A DNA stretch of 64,000 nt from Macrostomum hystrix (lineage: Eukaryota > Platyhelminthes > Macrostomidae). Below are positions 18,737 to 29,830 of the stretch, one piece after another. Position 1 is the stretch's first letter, and every line of letters begins with the position of its first letter. The DNA lies in NCBI GenBank assembly GCA_950097015.1, contig CATNEN010000002.1, forward strand, positions 4,681,001 through 4,745,000, given 5' to 3'. The translations under genes were made by a program, and so were the position numbers. Below the pieces are notes generated by a model that made no database searches, was not told the origin of the DNA, and saw only the letters and a program-made list of their open reading frames with translations.

Positions 18737-20323
18737 TTATTTCGGGTTAGTCCACGTGTAGAACGCTGGAGTTGGCACATCTGTGCGAGCTTGATCTGCG
18801 AATTGGAAGCCGAGATGGTCAGGATGCGATGCAATTCGATGGCTCACAGCCATGAGAAATGCGAACCAAATCACACCCACGTCTACGTGGGCTCGCCATC
18901 TTCTCGGATCCCATCTTTCGCTTAGTGGCAGAGCCTCCATCCGACCACGAACAATGCCAGCGGATTCTTTTTGCAGATCCAAGAGCGGCCCGATTTCCAT
19001 TTCCACTGTCCACTGTCCACTGTCCACTGTCTTCAAAAGCAGTGCCTTCGCTGCTTCACGAATCGTGTGCTTGTATTTCTTATCACCGATTGGTAACTGG
19101 TCAGCCAGACTTCTTATATTTTCAAGAGTGCTCTCGTTCCAATGCGCTTGCTGCCAATCACGGAGACTACCGAAAATGACAACCTGTCTGTGGTGGTACT
19201 TTGCGTTTAGCCGGTTAATTACTATCCATCTTTGACCGATTTCTATAAACCTGTGCTGTCTCAGTTGGCAATAGGTAATGGCACTCTTGGGGCTTGAGTC
19301 ATGCTCACGATTCTCATTATCCAAATCTTCTCCCCAGATGTCGTTCAAATGTCGAGGATCCTCACCAGCTTGATAGCTGCCGTCATCATTGAGTTTAGGC
19401 ACAAGGTAATCGAAGTACTGATCTCTGACAGTGTCAATAGCTCGCATGCCTTCAGGTAGATTGCTTAGGCCGGCCAGGCCGTTTGTGAATTCAATGAGAA
19501 ATCGTTTCCTCTCGAACTGCACGGGCGACTGAATATCATGAAAATCGTCATAAACAAAAATTAAATATTCGGCGATTAACCAAGTTTCTGGAATGTTCAG
19601 GTTCAAAACCATTGTACTTGCAGAAATATTTAAGTGGAAGTCCTTTAAATCAAGTGTCTTCAGTTTTGGAACCAAAGCTCCATCAGTAGCTCCGTCATCA
19701 GGAACAATCGCTGCCTCAGTAGTGACCGCCATTTCAAGCCATGTCTGTTCCTCGCAGTTAGGACACTCATCGCTTCCATCCCCCTCAATATGTTCATGGC
19801 AGTAATAACTAGTTTTCACCTGAGATGGGCTTTGTTGATGTACGAATCCAACGAATTCTAAGCGATCTTGATCGTGCAAGCAGTGTTGAGCGAGCTGCAT
19901 TCGGAAAGTTAGTTGCAGCGGCATCACAGTGTAACATCTGAACTCCCGCGAAGAGGCATCGATCCAAACTAAGAAACTCCCAGTGGGATATCTGTTATCT
20001 ACGTTGAGTTCGAGTTCAACTAGATTAGAAATCTGCGGTTGTTCACCATTAGTCACCTTGGCAAGATTCAAATTTAGTAAGTCCAAAGCATTGCCATTTG
20101 GCACTCGAAAGGATCTAGCATTTTGATCAACGTGTAGTTGCATTTTCAAACTAAATTTTCTATACCAAACTCCAGGAGAAATCAGGTCAAGTTTGTTAAA
20201 AGGCTTGCAGACAGATTTTGAACTGCCAAGCTCTTCAGCGTTTCCAAGCAGATGTAAATTTTGTACTTGTTCGGTAACAATCTTTATAAAAATATGCAAT
20301 GTCTGCTTCGGAAGATGGGCCAT
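18737..20323 (-). CDS. CBM20-like / zinc-knuckle family protein, short paralogue (528 aa)
   Basis: A single-exon frame. The N-terminus (HIFIKIVTEQVQNLHLLGNAEELGS) resembles a CBM20 starch-binding-type beta-sandwich. A second sandwich-like stretch around 165-200 (LQLTFRMQLAQ) leads into C-H-E-H-x8-C-P-N-C, a zinc-knuckle-like C-x2-H-x8-C-x2-C motif. Then come LVPKLNDDGSY, DIWGEDL and SAITYCQLR, and a C-terminal block IVRGRME...WFAFLMA...PAFYTW. All of these recur in the same order in the larger neighbour at 21.5-25.2 kb, so the two are tandem paralogues. The precise function is unknown; polysaccharide or glycogen binding is inferred from CBM20 resemblance. There is no signal peptide. A 7-bp tandem repeat (ccactgt x4, near 19005-19030) lies in the coding region, about 20% from the C-terminus. 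Confidence 0.72.
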   Translation of the reverse strand: MAHLPKQTLHIFIKIVTEQVQNLHLLGNAEELGSSKSVCKPFNKLDLISPGVWYRKFSLKMQLHVDQNARSFRVPNGNALDLLNLNLAKVTNGEQPQISNLVELELNVDNRYPTGSFLVWIDASSREFRCYTVMPLQLTFRMQLAQHCLHDQDRLEFVGFVHQQSPSQVKTSYYCHEHIEGDGSDECPNCEEQTWLEMAVTTEAAIVPDDGATDGALVPKLKTLDLKDFHLNISASTMVLNLNIPETWLIAEYLIFVYDDFHDIQSPVQFERKRFLIEFTNGLAGLSNLPEGMRAIDTVRDQYFDYLVPKLNDDGSYQAGEDPRHLNDIWGEDLDNENREHDSSPKSAITYCQLRQHRFIEIGQRWIVINRLNAKYHHRQVVIFGSLRDWQQAHWNESTLENIRSLADQLPIGDKKYKHTIREAAKALLLKTVDSGQWTVEMEIGPLLDLQKESAGIVRGRMEALPLSERWDPRRWRAHVDVGVIWFAFLMAVSHRIASHPDHLGFQFADQARTDVPTPAFYTWTNPK

Positions 20324-21489
20324 TTGCTCACTTCTCTGATCCCGTCGATTTTCTGAAGAAGGAAGAAACGTTTTAAATGAAAACCTAGTGAAAGTTTCAA
20401 CTTAGTGAAGTTTTATTCTAATTATACAGAGATCTGCTCCTCACCATTTAATTATTAATGTGCACAGGTGCACAGGAGCAATTCATTTTTGCTACATTTT
20501 CTGGTGATCTCTTCGTTTCCGCTCAATTAGTATGTGGCATAATTCATAAGAAACATAAAACAACACCAACGGAATAATTTAAAGCGTAAAAAGCTGAAAG
20601 CTATGTCTTGGTAAGTACGAGTATATTTAAAAGTATTGGTTTGTTAACTGTGCCGGGAATACAGAGTATTTCGAAATTTCATATATTTTACTGACATTCG
20701 AAAACTGAGTACCAGAAGCAAGGATCGTTTCTGAGTCTTCGTAAATCTGGGTTAATCGGCATATCATTTTTAACTTGTAGGCTCCTAATTTCTTGATTAG
20801 ACCAGTCGTCCATTCTTCCTTTCTTTCGAAATATTTCTACTTAATCCGTTCATAGCGGAAAACAACGTTCAGGATTTTTCTTTTTAATCAAAGGAAACCT
20901 AAGAAATTAGGTTTTAATTAGGTTTTTAGGATATTCCGATTTCAGTTCTTAGCTTCCTGAGTACATGCAAGATATTTTTCGCAGAATTCTGCAAGCAATA
21001 AAATTGGCACATTGCGTCTAGAAAGTTTCCACAAAACAATATAAAAAAGCAGCGAATCAAACGTTTTAAACCACAAAGTACGTAACTAAGATGTATAAAG
21101 TCAGCACTCGTTTAGTAGCTGTTTTGAATAAATAAATTTACTAATCGAGGATGAAAAAGCATGTCGATCAACAACAGATCTAAGAATTAATGTTATCAAA
21201 AATTAATATAATTTTACGAATTTGAACGAATCCATCAACAGAGAAACAAAAATCATACATGCCAAATATGGGACACAAAAGTACACATGGATAATAAGTC
21301 ACAAGTTAAAGGATTGTTTGATGTCAATAAGAAAAGGGGAATAGTAGCAAGCAGAAGAAAGTAGTAATATATTTTCCGTTTCGTATTGATAAATTACAAT
21401 TGTGCATGACAGAAGAATATAAAAAGGCAAGGAGCAGTCTTTCAAGCCACGTGAATGTTTTACTTTGCTCTTAATGGGACTTAAGTTGA
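20324..21489. other. Spacer between the two CBM20-like paralogues
   Basis: AT-rich sequence of 1.2 kb with no gene. It must include the 3' UTR of the upstream gene and the promoter of the downstream gene, both on the minus strand. I found no clear AATAAA on that strand next to the stop. Confidence 0.45.
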
Positions 21490-24400
21490 TCAATAGTCTC
21501 GCGGGCACTCGTTCATCCTCCACGTATAGAAAGCAGGAATTCTGGTATTTTCTCGCAAAAGATTATTGAATTTTTTCTTTTCCTCCTCTGGCTCGAGCAC
21601 TTGTGGTTGTATTGTGTTCCAAGCTGCCATCATAAAAGCGAACCACGCCTTAGTAACTATGCAGTTCTGCATCATCTCTTCCATCAGCAGCTTCTCTTCT
21701 AGACGACCACGAACAATCGCAGCTGAGTTTTGCAGAAGAAGTCTGGCGTCAGATGGTTTCATATTTCTGCTCGCGAAAAAGTCATTAAGAAGGTTGGCAA
21801 CTTTTATCAAACTGCCAGCGAATTTCGGAGATTCGAGACAATTATCTCCAGAAAGTATTTCAAGAGATTGACGAATTTCATCGACTACATACTGACTAGC
21901 GTCGTCAACCCTCTCTGATGAGAGCTTCTGGAAGCCCACAAGCTTTTTCTCTTGCTCTTGCTTCTCTTTTAGCCAAAACTGAGCCTCCATCGAAGTCTCA
22001 AGTTTTGATTTCTGACTAGCGTCATCGCTAGACTTTGAACTCTCAAGTGAGACACGTGACTCAAGAGTTTTTAAAGGATAATCCATCCTCTTGGAATACA
22101 ACTGGATGATGCGTTCTAATTCTTGAAAAATGTAGTTTTCTCGGCCAGTGTACCTTGCACGTAGTCGGTTTGCAACAAACTTCTTTGCATTTGGTTCGTT
22201 CGGAAATTTAATGCGCCTCAGCATGCAGTAGGTGACGGAACTCTTTGGTATGACAAACTCTTCCTTTTTCTCTTCTCGTGGATCATCACCCCAGATGTCG
22301 AAAAGCGATTGAGGATGGTCTGCTTCACAGCATGCGTAACTGCCATCAGGCGATACATTTGGCACCAGCATCTGGGCATAGATGCGCCTCACATTGGCCA
22401 AGTTGCTTCTAGTACTACTCAAGCCGCGAATATTGCCAAGGAAGTTGGCCAAGTCTAAGAAAATTTTGTCTCTTTTGAAGTCGAACGTCACAATTCGAAC
22501 ATCTGGTGACCCGTCGTCATGCAGATTGACGACGAACTCTGCGAAGTTCATCCCCCTGTCAACCGACAGATGCAACGCATGGGGAGGCTGCGCAGCTTGT
22601 GTCGAGGTTTCGGTCGTTAAAGAGAACTGAATGTCACACAAATGAGCCGACTTAAGCAGCATATTGTCCAGAGTCACCACAGAAAGAGCTGCTGAATTCG
22701 CCAAGTAAGCAGTGCAGTGTTTGCACTTAACATCACTTCGTTTGGTACTGTGTCTTCTGCAAAATGAATTCTCTTGCTTAAGATGAAGCATCTTCTTGGG
22801 ATTTTTAAAGCCCCAATTCCCAACAATAACTAGGTTATTGTCCTTCCAGTCGTTGGGTAGCGCCATTCTAAAGTGCAGGATGACGGTAATAACTTTGTAG
22901 CATTTTAAATCTTTGTCGATGTCAATCAAAAACATGTTAGTCGGAACATCGGTAACGATTTTCGCCACAAATCTGCCTTCATCAAATGAACTTTCTACTA
23001 AAACCATATCCGAAGACTCTGCTGCCGGATTAATTGATACATCCACTTGGTCAGTTATTTCTATCTCTGTTTGAAGTACTTCACCTTTCATTGTCAGCAA
23101 AGGGTGGTTAATGCCAACAAGTCGCTGGGGTACAGCAGCACTGCAAATCCAAACTTTGTCATGACTAAACTCAAAATTATGAGCCGGTGACAATGCTGAC
23201 TTAGGATCGAACCTCAGAGAATATGGGTGACTGTGCTGCGTGCGGATTAAAGCCTGCACTGGAAACACGCTACACAGACTGGATTGTAAAATTTCATTCT
23301 CAGTCATTCTCACAAGCAGCTCCGGCAGGAGAAAATCGCAAGCAACTGGAGGCGTAATCCAAGACAACTCGAGTAGCATTCTCAGCTCGATTTGATGCTC
23401 AGAATTCTTCCCTGTGTACAGTTGCACCATCAGGGGCTCACCAGGTCTCTCTAGAGACGTCAATGATTTGCCGTCAGTTGCTGCCAGAATCTTCACCTTG
23501 CAATGTCCGACTACCGGAAGGTCTTTGTCGAAATTTAGTCGGTTTGATTCCAATAGCTTCCAGTGTCCCAGCTCAGCGCAATCGCCAACCACATAAGCGG
23601 CATTTTTAGGCTGCTCAGACAGTTCTGCTCGAAAGTGCACATGCACTTCTGCTGCCCATCTGCAGTACAAAACTCTGTCATCGGTCATTGCCACGACGAA
23701 TTCTGGCTTGAGAAATTCTTGAACTGAATGTAAAGTCCAAATATAACTAAAAAATTCTTCGAAACGTAACTCCATTCGATGTTCAGAATTCTTCCCTGTG
23801 TACAGTTGCACCATCAGGGGCTCACCAGGTCTCTCTAGAGACGTCAATGACTTGCCGTCAGTTGCTGCCAGAATCTTCACCTTGCAATGTCCGACTACCG
23901 GAAGGTCTTTGTCGAAATTTAGTCGGTTTGATTCCAATAGCTTCCAGTGTCCCAGCTCAGCGCAATCGCCAACCACATAAGCGGCATTTTTAGGCTGCTC
24001 AGACAGTTCTGCTCGAAAGTGCACATGCACTTCTACTGCCCATCTGCGGTACAAAACTCTGTCATCGGTCATTGCCACGACGAATTCTGGCTTGAGAAAT
24101 TCTCGAATTGAACTAGGAATCCAAAAATATTCATTTTTTTCGAAACTTAACTTCTTTCGATGTTCAGAATTCTTCCCTGTGTACAGTTGCACCATCAGGG
24201 GCTCACCAGGTCTCTCTAGAGACGTCAATGACTCACCGTCAGTTGCTGCCAGAATCTTCACCTTGCAATGTCCGACTACCGGAAGGTCTTTGTCGAAATT
24301 CAGTCGGTTCGATTCCAATGGCTTCCAGTGTCCCAGCTCAGCGCAATCGCCAACCACATAAGCGGCATTTTTAGGCTGCTCAGACAGTTCTGCTCGAAAG

Positions 24401-25191
24401 TGCACATGCACTTCTGCTGCCCATCCGCAGTACAAAACTCTGTCATCGGTCATTGCCACGACGAATTCTGGCTTGAGAAATTTTGGAATTGAATATGGAA
24501 TCCAAAAATATTCTTTTGTTTCGAAACTTAACTTCTTTCGATGTTCAGAATTCTTCCCTGTGTACAGTTGCACCATCAGGGGCTCACCAGGTCTCTCTAG
24601 AGACGTCAATGACTCACCGTCAGTTGCTGCCAGAATCTTCACCTTGCAATGTCCGACACCCGGAAAGCCTTCCTTGAAATTCAGTCGGTTCGATTCCAAT
24701 GGCTTCCAGTGTCCTAGCTCAGCGCAATCGCCAACCACATAAGCGTCGTTTTTAGGCTGCTCAGTCAGTTCTGCTCGAAAGTGCACCTGCACTTTTACAG
24801 CCAAGGTGCAATAATATTCCCCCGAAGCCATATCAACAGTAATAAGTGGAAAATAATGTGACAATGTTCTTCTTTTCCAAAGAGTAAGCTTTGATGTTTG
24901 TTTAGAAAATTCCTTCGGTTTTATTTCTTTGTAGAAATCGCTGATAATGATTGATAAATTCTCATTTCTTTCATTCTGCAAACAATAATTTTTTATTTTA
25001 AATCTTTCGTGACATACGAGGTTGACAATTCCCAGCCAAACTCCAGTTTCTTGGCAGTTTGCAGAAGGCTTTAATTCGATCTCCTCTAATTTATCATGGC
25101 CAAATGACAGCTTTGCAGTCATCCTGTCAGACCGTTTTTCATGGCATATCACTCGAATGTACAGTTTGTCGCACCAGTCTTCCCAATCCAT
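21490..25191 (-). CDS. Multi-CBM20-like / zinc-knuckle family protein, long paralogue (1233 aa)
   Basis: A single-exon frame starting at MDWEDWCDKLYIRV. Residues 1-130 are unassigned. Residues ~130-640 hold four tandem modules of 127-128 aa, each opening VHFRAELSEQPKNAAYVVG then DCAELGHWKPLESNRL. The latter matches the CBM20 'vyvvGs.pELGnW.p..a..L' signature, including the ligand-type Trp. Residues ~640-1233 align in order with the whole short paralogue: sandwich strand VILHFRMALP, zinc-knuckle-like C-R-R-H-x8-C-K-H-C, LVPNVSPDGSY, DIWGDDP, SSVTYCMLR, IVRGRLE, WFAFMMA and PAFYTW. The region at ~1050-1130 is Lys/Glu-rich and probably coiled coil. No signal peptide or membrane segment is seen, so it is probably cytosolic. 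Its role (glucan-binding scaffold?) is inference. Confidence 0.75.
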   Translation of the reverse strand: MDWEDWCDKLYIRVICHEKRSDRMTAKLSFGHDKLEEIELKPSANCQETGVWLGIVNLVCHERFKIKNYCLQNERNENLSIIISDFYKEIKPKEFSKQTSKLTLWKRRTLSHYFPLITVDMASGEYYCTLAVKVQVHFRAELTEQPKNDAYVVGDCAELGHWKPLESNRLNFKEGFPGVGHCKVKILAATDGESLTSLERPGEPLMVQLYTGKNSEHRKKLSFETKEYFWIPYSIPKFLKPEFVVAMTDDRVLYCGWAAEVHVHFRAELSEQPKNAAYVVGDCAELGHWKPLESNRLNFDKDLPVVGHCKVKILAATDGESLTSLERPGEPLMVQLYTGKNSEHRKKLSFEKNEYFWIPSSIREFLKPEFVVAMTDDRVLYRRWAVEVHVHFRAELSEQPKNAAYVVGDCAELGHWKLLESNRLNFDKDLPVVGHCKVKILAATDGKSLTSLERPGEPLMVQLYTGKNSEHRMELRFEEFFSYIWTLHSVQEFLKPEFVVAMTDDRVLYCRWAAEVHVHFRAELSEQPKNAAYVVGDCAELGHWKLLESNRLNFDKDLPVVGHCKVKILAATDGKSLTSLERPGEPLMVQLYTGKNSEHQIELRMLLELSWITPPVACDFLLPELLVRMTENEILQSSLCSVFPVQALIRTQHSHPYSLRFDPKSALSPAHNFEFSHDKVWICSAAVPQRLVGINHPLLTMKGEVLQTEIEITDQVDVSINPAAESSDMVLVESSFDEGRFVAKIVTDVPTNMFLIDIDKDLKCYKVITVILHFRMALPNDWKDNNLVIVGNWGFKNPKKMLHLKQENSFCRRHSTKRSDVKCKHCTAYLANSAALSVVTLDNMLLKSAHLCDIQFSLTTETSTQAAQPPHALHLSVDRGMNFAEFVVNLHDDGSPDVRIVTFDFKRDKIFLDLANFLGNIRGLSSTRSNLANVRRIYAQMLVPNVSPDGSYACCEADHPQSLFDIWGDDPREEKKEEFVIPKSSVTYCMLRRIKFPNEPNAKKFVANRLRARYTGRENYIFQELERIIQLYSKRMDYPLKTLESRVSLESSKSSDDASQKSKLETSMEAQFWLKEKQEQEKKLVGFQKLSSERVDDASQYVVDEIRQSLEILSGDNCLESPKFAGSLIKVANLLNDFFASRNMKPSDARLLLQNSAAIVRGRLEEKLLMEEMMQNCIVTKAWFAFMMAAWNTIQPQVLEPEEEKKKFNNLLRENTRIPAFYTWRMNECPRDY
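23395..24800 (-). repeat. Four tandem 381-384-bp coding modules
   Basis: Intragenic tandem duplication. The same positions recur at spacings of 384, 381 and 381 bp (for example gtgcac at 23635, 24019, 24400, 24781). The modules are nearly identical, third-codon positions included. The 3'-end quarter of each module (around EYFWIP) is the most variable. Confidence 0.95.
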
Positions 25192-27999
25192 GGCTTCTAT
25201 TTGGAAGTCAAGTGAGTAGGTTTGTTTTAAGGCATTGATTCCAATAGCTGCAATGTTTTTATTTATGTACCTTTGTTTTTCAGTAAATAACCTGGTACAC
25301 AGTCTAATTTAAAATAATGTCCGACCTTAATATATGATATGAATAAGAATTTACAGTTGCAACTGGAAATGCTTAAAATTAGGAACAATCAACATGATAT
25401 TTTACTACATTATATTATACTCTATATAGTACTCGTATTTATTTGCATATATTTATCCACAGCTAAAATTTGTACCCACCCGAAATTTGTAACATTTAAT
25501 AAACTCACTATTCACTTTTTGAGCAGGTTATTGCAATTGGGTGCTCTGTGCCAAACAACGGTATCTGAATGTGTATTGTATTCAGATACAATTTTATTCA
25601 GAACTGTATTTAGAGTTCGTCGCCTGTGCCTTCTGGCGCAGGAATCTCTCAACATGTCCCGCCAGCTGACCCATGGGTACAAAGTGTTCAAGGTGTTCAA
25701 GGCTGACCCAACGGCAGCCGGACAGAATGGGCAACAGCACTGGATGACTCATCTAGGGCCTCTGGCCAAATCAGGTACAGGGCTTGCCCGGAAACCCCAC
25801 CTGCTTTTCCAGGTACATCTGGCTTTGGCTCTGAGGGACAGGTGACACCATTTGACCTTAACAGGGTACGCGGCCAGACTGTATAGGGTTGGCGCTGCTG
25901 TTTGTTTCTCTCTAAGGCCCCAGGTCTCTCGGTACCGAGAAGCGTTTGGCCAGGGAGTAGTAGTCACGTTGTTTGTGGTCTTTATCTTCTTTAGCTTTCC
26001 ATTTTTTGTGAGTCACCTCTTACCCTCCACATGCTTCCGGTGATGGCTTCTTTAACCTCTTCTTCAAACTTTGAAAAAAAAAGTGAAACAGGGACCACCC
26101 GGCCACTTCCGAAAGTGCCAACGCCGCCCCATCAGGGGCGATGGACGTCACCTTCGCTCATGCCGCTTGGTCCGAACATCTCCCCTGGCGCGTGGCAGAC
26201 CACATACTCGTAGGATTCACTGGCTTTGGCGTCTGCATCCTCATCGACATCCACGTCATCAACATAATCGGAGGCTCTCCACTGTCTTCTAGAATGAAAT
26301 CCTTGCCATCAGCTCCTGTGCAACAGAGTTGTATGTCAGGGACACGAAAGAAGAGACTATAGTCATCCACTCTGACAGTCAGCCCACAGCATGCCATGGC
26401 TCGTCCAGTTCCTCTGGGTGACATGACAAGCTAAGTTATTTCCTAAGGAAGACCACAGTACAGGTAACAGGACGGACCTAAATGGCCCAGCGCCATCGCC
26501 TGTCTGTGGGCCTAAGGTGTTGGCGGTATGGGCGACCCTTACCCGCTGCGTCCATGGAGCTAAGTAAAGAGTGTACCAATAAATTATGTAACATGCGATT
26601 TTAATAGTACAACTGAACTCCAACATTTGCTAACCTGGATTAAACTAAAAAGTTACTTACGATGCGTTTTAGGAATGGAATACTTTCCATTTTAACTGCC
26701 CAACTGGCTATCAACCATTAACTTCCACTGCCACATTTAACTCTACCATACTACTTGTTGTTTTATTTTGCAGGCCACTAAAGCACTGCAGCCCTAGACA
26801 GGGCTAGGGCTTTCTAAAAATTCCTAAGCCCTAAAAATTCTGACACATGCAGTTAATTTACCAATGAGCATGGGTCTTTGCCACTGCACTATGCCCTTGC
26901 ATATAACCTGCTGGTTTTCTACTTCATAAATTTAGTGACAATCCAGAAAAAATGCCCTAAGCCTTGGATATTGAACAAAAAATTGATCCTCTGTTCTTAA
27001 TGTCCTAGTGTATGATTTAAGTGACAAAAATATAATAAAAAACCAATAACTATTTTAATAACAAATAATAAATAAGAACAAATTATCTAAAATGGACAAA
27101 ATACTTAGACATTTTGCAGCAAAAAATCTTATTAACTATTTTAACTCAGCGCTTTGAAAAACTAAAAAATAAAAGTAACAGTTATGTTACCTATTATGTT
27201 AATTGCTTCTATTACATTTTTGCTTTGTTTTTTATTTAGCCAACATCTTTCCCTAATAGCCAATAGTCTAAATTTGGCTAATAAAAGTAGTTATAACAAA
27301 AAGAGAGCCATAATATGCATTGAATATAAAATTGTCACATTTTTTAAGAAACTTTAGAGATTTTAGGCTATGATGCGTTTCTTCATCCTGAACAATGCTA
27401 AACAAAAATCTATGACTATATTGTTTCTATATTATGTAGCACTCAGCAAGAAAAGGAAAATACTTGAACAAAGCAGAAAAAACAAAAAGAATGTTTGGCT
27501 TTTTCGATATGGACAAACTTTTTTATAAGAAATTTTAGAATGTGAACATGGGCAGTAAACATGGGCAGTAAATCTCGGAAAAAGTAGGATAGTTATAGTT
27601 ACGCTCAATAGTGAAGATAAGTTTTCAAGAGGTATAATTATTTATGTTGTTTATGGCCTTTTAAATAAATGGCGGAAGAGAGATTGCTAAGAGACGAAAA
27701 AGTTAAAACTTTGGAAGACAAAATTTGCAATTATGTCAAACGAGACTAAATTTTAAGTAAAAAAGTTAATTAAATTAACTTTTATATATTTCTGCAAAAA
27801 TGTGAAACTTTATTTGTTTAGACGCATCAAAAGAAATGCTCGGACCACGTCCGTCAGAGTAGTGAGAAGTAAACAAGGAAATCGAATATGAAAACCAACA
27901 AAAAAATTACTGCTACAGACTCAAGCAGACAGTCCAATATGTCAGTGGGGCCTCATCAGGGGAAAGTAAAGCTTTCAAATGCTTTAAAACCTTATCATA
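25192..27999. other. Intergenic DNA, no gene assigned
   Basis: 25.6-26.5 kb is more GC-rich and has open stretches on both strands (for example SRQLTHGYKVFKVFKADP on plus), but no family I recognise and no consistent splice pattern. 26.6-28.0 kb is AT-rich and empty. Confidence 0.35.
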
Positions 28000-28029
28000 A
28001 TAACCCAATTAAAGTATTTTGCCATCTCT

Positions 28030-28386
28030 TTGAGCATTCTTCCAAAAAAGTCAAAAGAAATTAATACAAATATGCAACAACTTGATTACTGCAACAAAAA
28101 GCGTGATTTTCGCACATCCGAAACTGGCGATTTCGTCGCTCGGTTAAAGTCACAGTGTTCTACGTGGGAAAATACAGAAATACGAGAACATCTGTACGCA
28201 CTGTGTCAAACCATCGCCAACCCAAACCTATCTTACGTAATTCAACATCTGCCTCAGTAGGACCTGGGCAATTCGCTCGCTTTCGTTTCCGGCTTAACTG
28301 GAGCAGTTAGCGTTCTTCAGCAAGATGCTGTTACAAATCAGTGCCAGTATGTGCTGGTCAAAACGGAGCTGGTTGTTGCGCCTTAA
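28030..28386 (+). pseudogene. Coding-like sequence interrupted by one TAG
   Basis: One frame reads 76 residues, including TGDFVARLKSQCSTWENTEI and YALCQTIANPNLSYVIQHLP. It meets TAG at 28258-28260 and continues for 41 more residues in the same frame (LAFVSGLTGAVSVLQQDAV) to TAA. The amino-acid composition is that of a real globular protein, not of random AT-rich DNA. I do not recognise the family. It is probably a decayed or processed gene copy; an isolated exon ending at the TAG is the alternative. Confidence 0.4.
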
Positions 28387-29456
28387 ATCCAGTCCAATAA
28401 GCTAGTCCATGGACTGAGCTGCTGTTGTACGAACAGATTCGGCTGCATATCTGTCCCAACTTCTATCTTAACTGATGGAAATTAAGAAAAGAGGACTTTA
28501 AAACTTTAAAATGGTCTTGATCATCGTTATACAAGCAATAAAAGAAAGTTATTGAGCCAAACATGACACAAAACCTTAATAAATTTGATGCAGTTCGTTA
28601 TTTTCATAAATGATTATATTTATTAGCAGAAAAACAATGAAATAAAGCATACTTTTTCATAAGGACATACACAGAAAATACTAAATAACAACCACATCAA
28701 CTACAGAAACAACAAACAAAAGAGATAACAGAGGAAATAAATAAAATGCTGATTCTAAAGTCTTAAATAATCAAAAAATGTATCTAAAGATAAAACTTTG
28801 GAAGACTTCAAAACAAAACGGAAGCAGAGTAAATTCCTGGTTAAATTACTAGCTTAACAGACACCTGTAATAACAATTGACAGCTTGCATGGAATATTAT
28901 AAGGGAAGACACCAAAGCAAAAATAATAAAATGAGTGCTTATCAAGTCAGATATATTATAACGTAGCATAAAAACAACTACCTTATAGTAATTTCTTGAA
29001 CCAACACCATTAAACTAGAAACAGCTAGCATTTTACAGAATCGGTGTCGTGAAAAAGTTTTCGAAAAGATATTGAGCCAGTGTATCTGATCTGATATGTG
29101 GTCAGTTGAGAGATAAATATTTTAGTACACTTAATTACTTTTCTATTGCTTGAATAGAAAGGTGAAATGGACAATCAGCCGGAATTGACAAACATTAAAA
29201 CCAGGCGACTCCATGGCTTCAGCCAGGAGTGTGAAAAGTAGCCACATCGTGATTGGTCAGAGATGTCACTTGAAATGACGTCATCGCTATTTTTAGCCAC
29301 GACTGTACAGTGATTGAGACAGACCCATTGGTGGCATTGCATGTTTACTTAGATGCTTACATAGATTTACACGTAAGTGACTCATTCCCAGCTTAAGCGC
29401 TAATCTAATTGGTAACAGTAAATAAATCAAGCCTATTATAGTCCAACAATGTATAA
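28387..29456. other. AT-rich 3' flank of PICK1, no gene seen
   Basis: A short fragment at about 28390-28440 (gtccatggactga, gttgtacg) matches the 3' part of the SINE-like copy at 30.0-30.2 kb. Otherwise nothing is recognised. Confidence 0.4.
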
Positions 29457-29462
29457 TTTATT
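29457..29462 (-). promoter_or_regulatory. PICK1: Poly(A) signal of PICK1
   Basis: AATAAA on the minus strand, 40 bp beyond the PICK1 stop codon at 29502-29504, implying a very short 3' UTR. Confidence 0.65.
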
Positions 29463-29501
29463 ACTCAAAAATGTATGTTTACATTTTTGGAGATAATGCT
29501 T

Positions 29502-29830
29502 CTAGTCCAGCTGTAGCAATGGCTCATCAAACTTAACCGCAGACGCAGGCGGCTCTTGACCGCTGCCACCGCCGCCGCCGCCGCCGCCACAGTCCAGCAT
29601 CTCGTCGTCTTTAGCGGCGGAGTGGCCGAATTCTCCACCGCCATCTAGTTCTTCGTCGTCGTCGGCGAATTCCTCGTGCAGCGGAGTGGTGCTCTGGTAC
29701 TGGAATGTACTCTTAGTGAGATCCATCTCGATGGGAAAGATTCGACAGGCCTTCATCATCTCGTGACAGTCGGTGTGGTAGGCGCTCATGGCCTGCACCA
29801 GACGCTGCAGCTGGGAGACCGTGTCCTGAA
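29502..29830 (-). CDS. PICK1: PICK1 last exon: end of BAR domain and acidic tail
   Basis: It encodes VQDTVSQLQRLVQAMSAYH, FPIEMDLTKSTFQYQ, an acidic stretch (EEFADDDEELDGGG), an 8-Gly run from a GCC-type repeat, and a stop. The acidic C-terminal region is a known PICK1 feature that modulates its PDZ/BAR activity. Confidence 0.92.
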
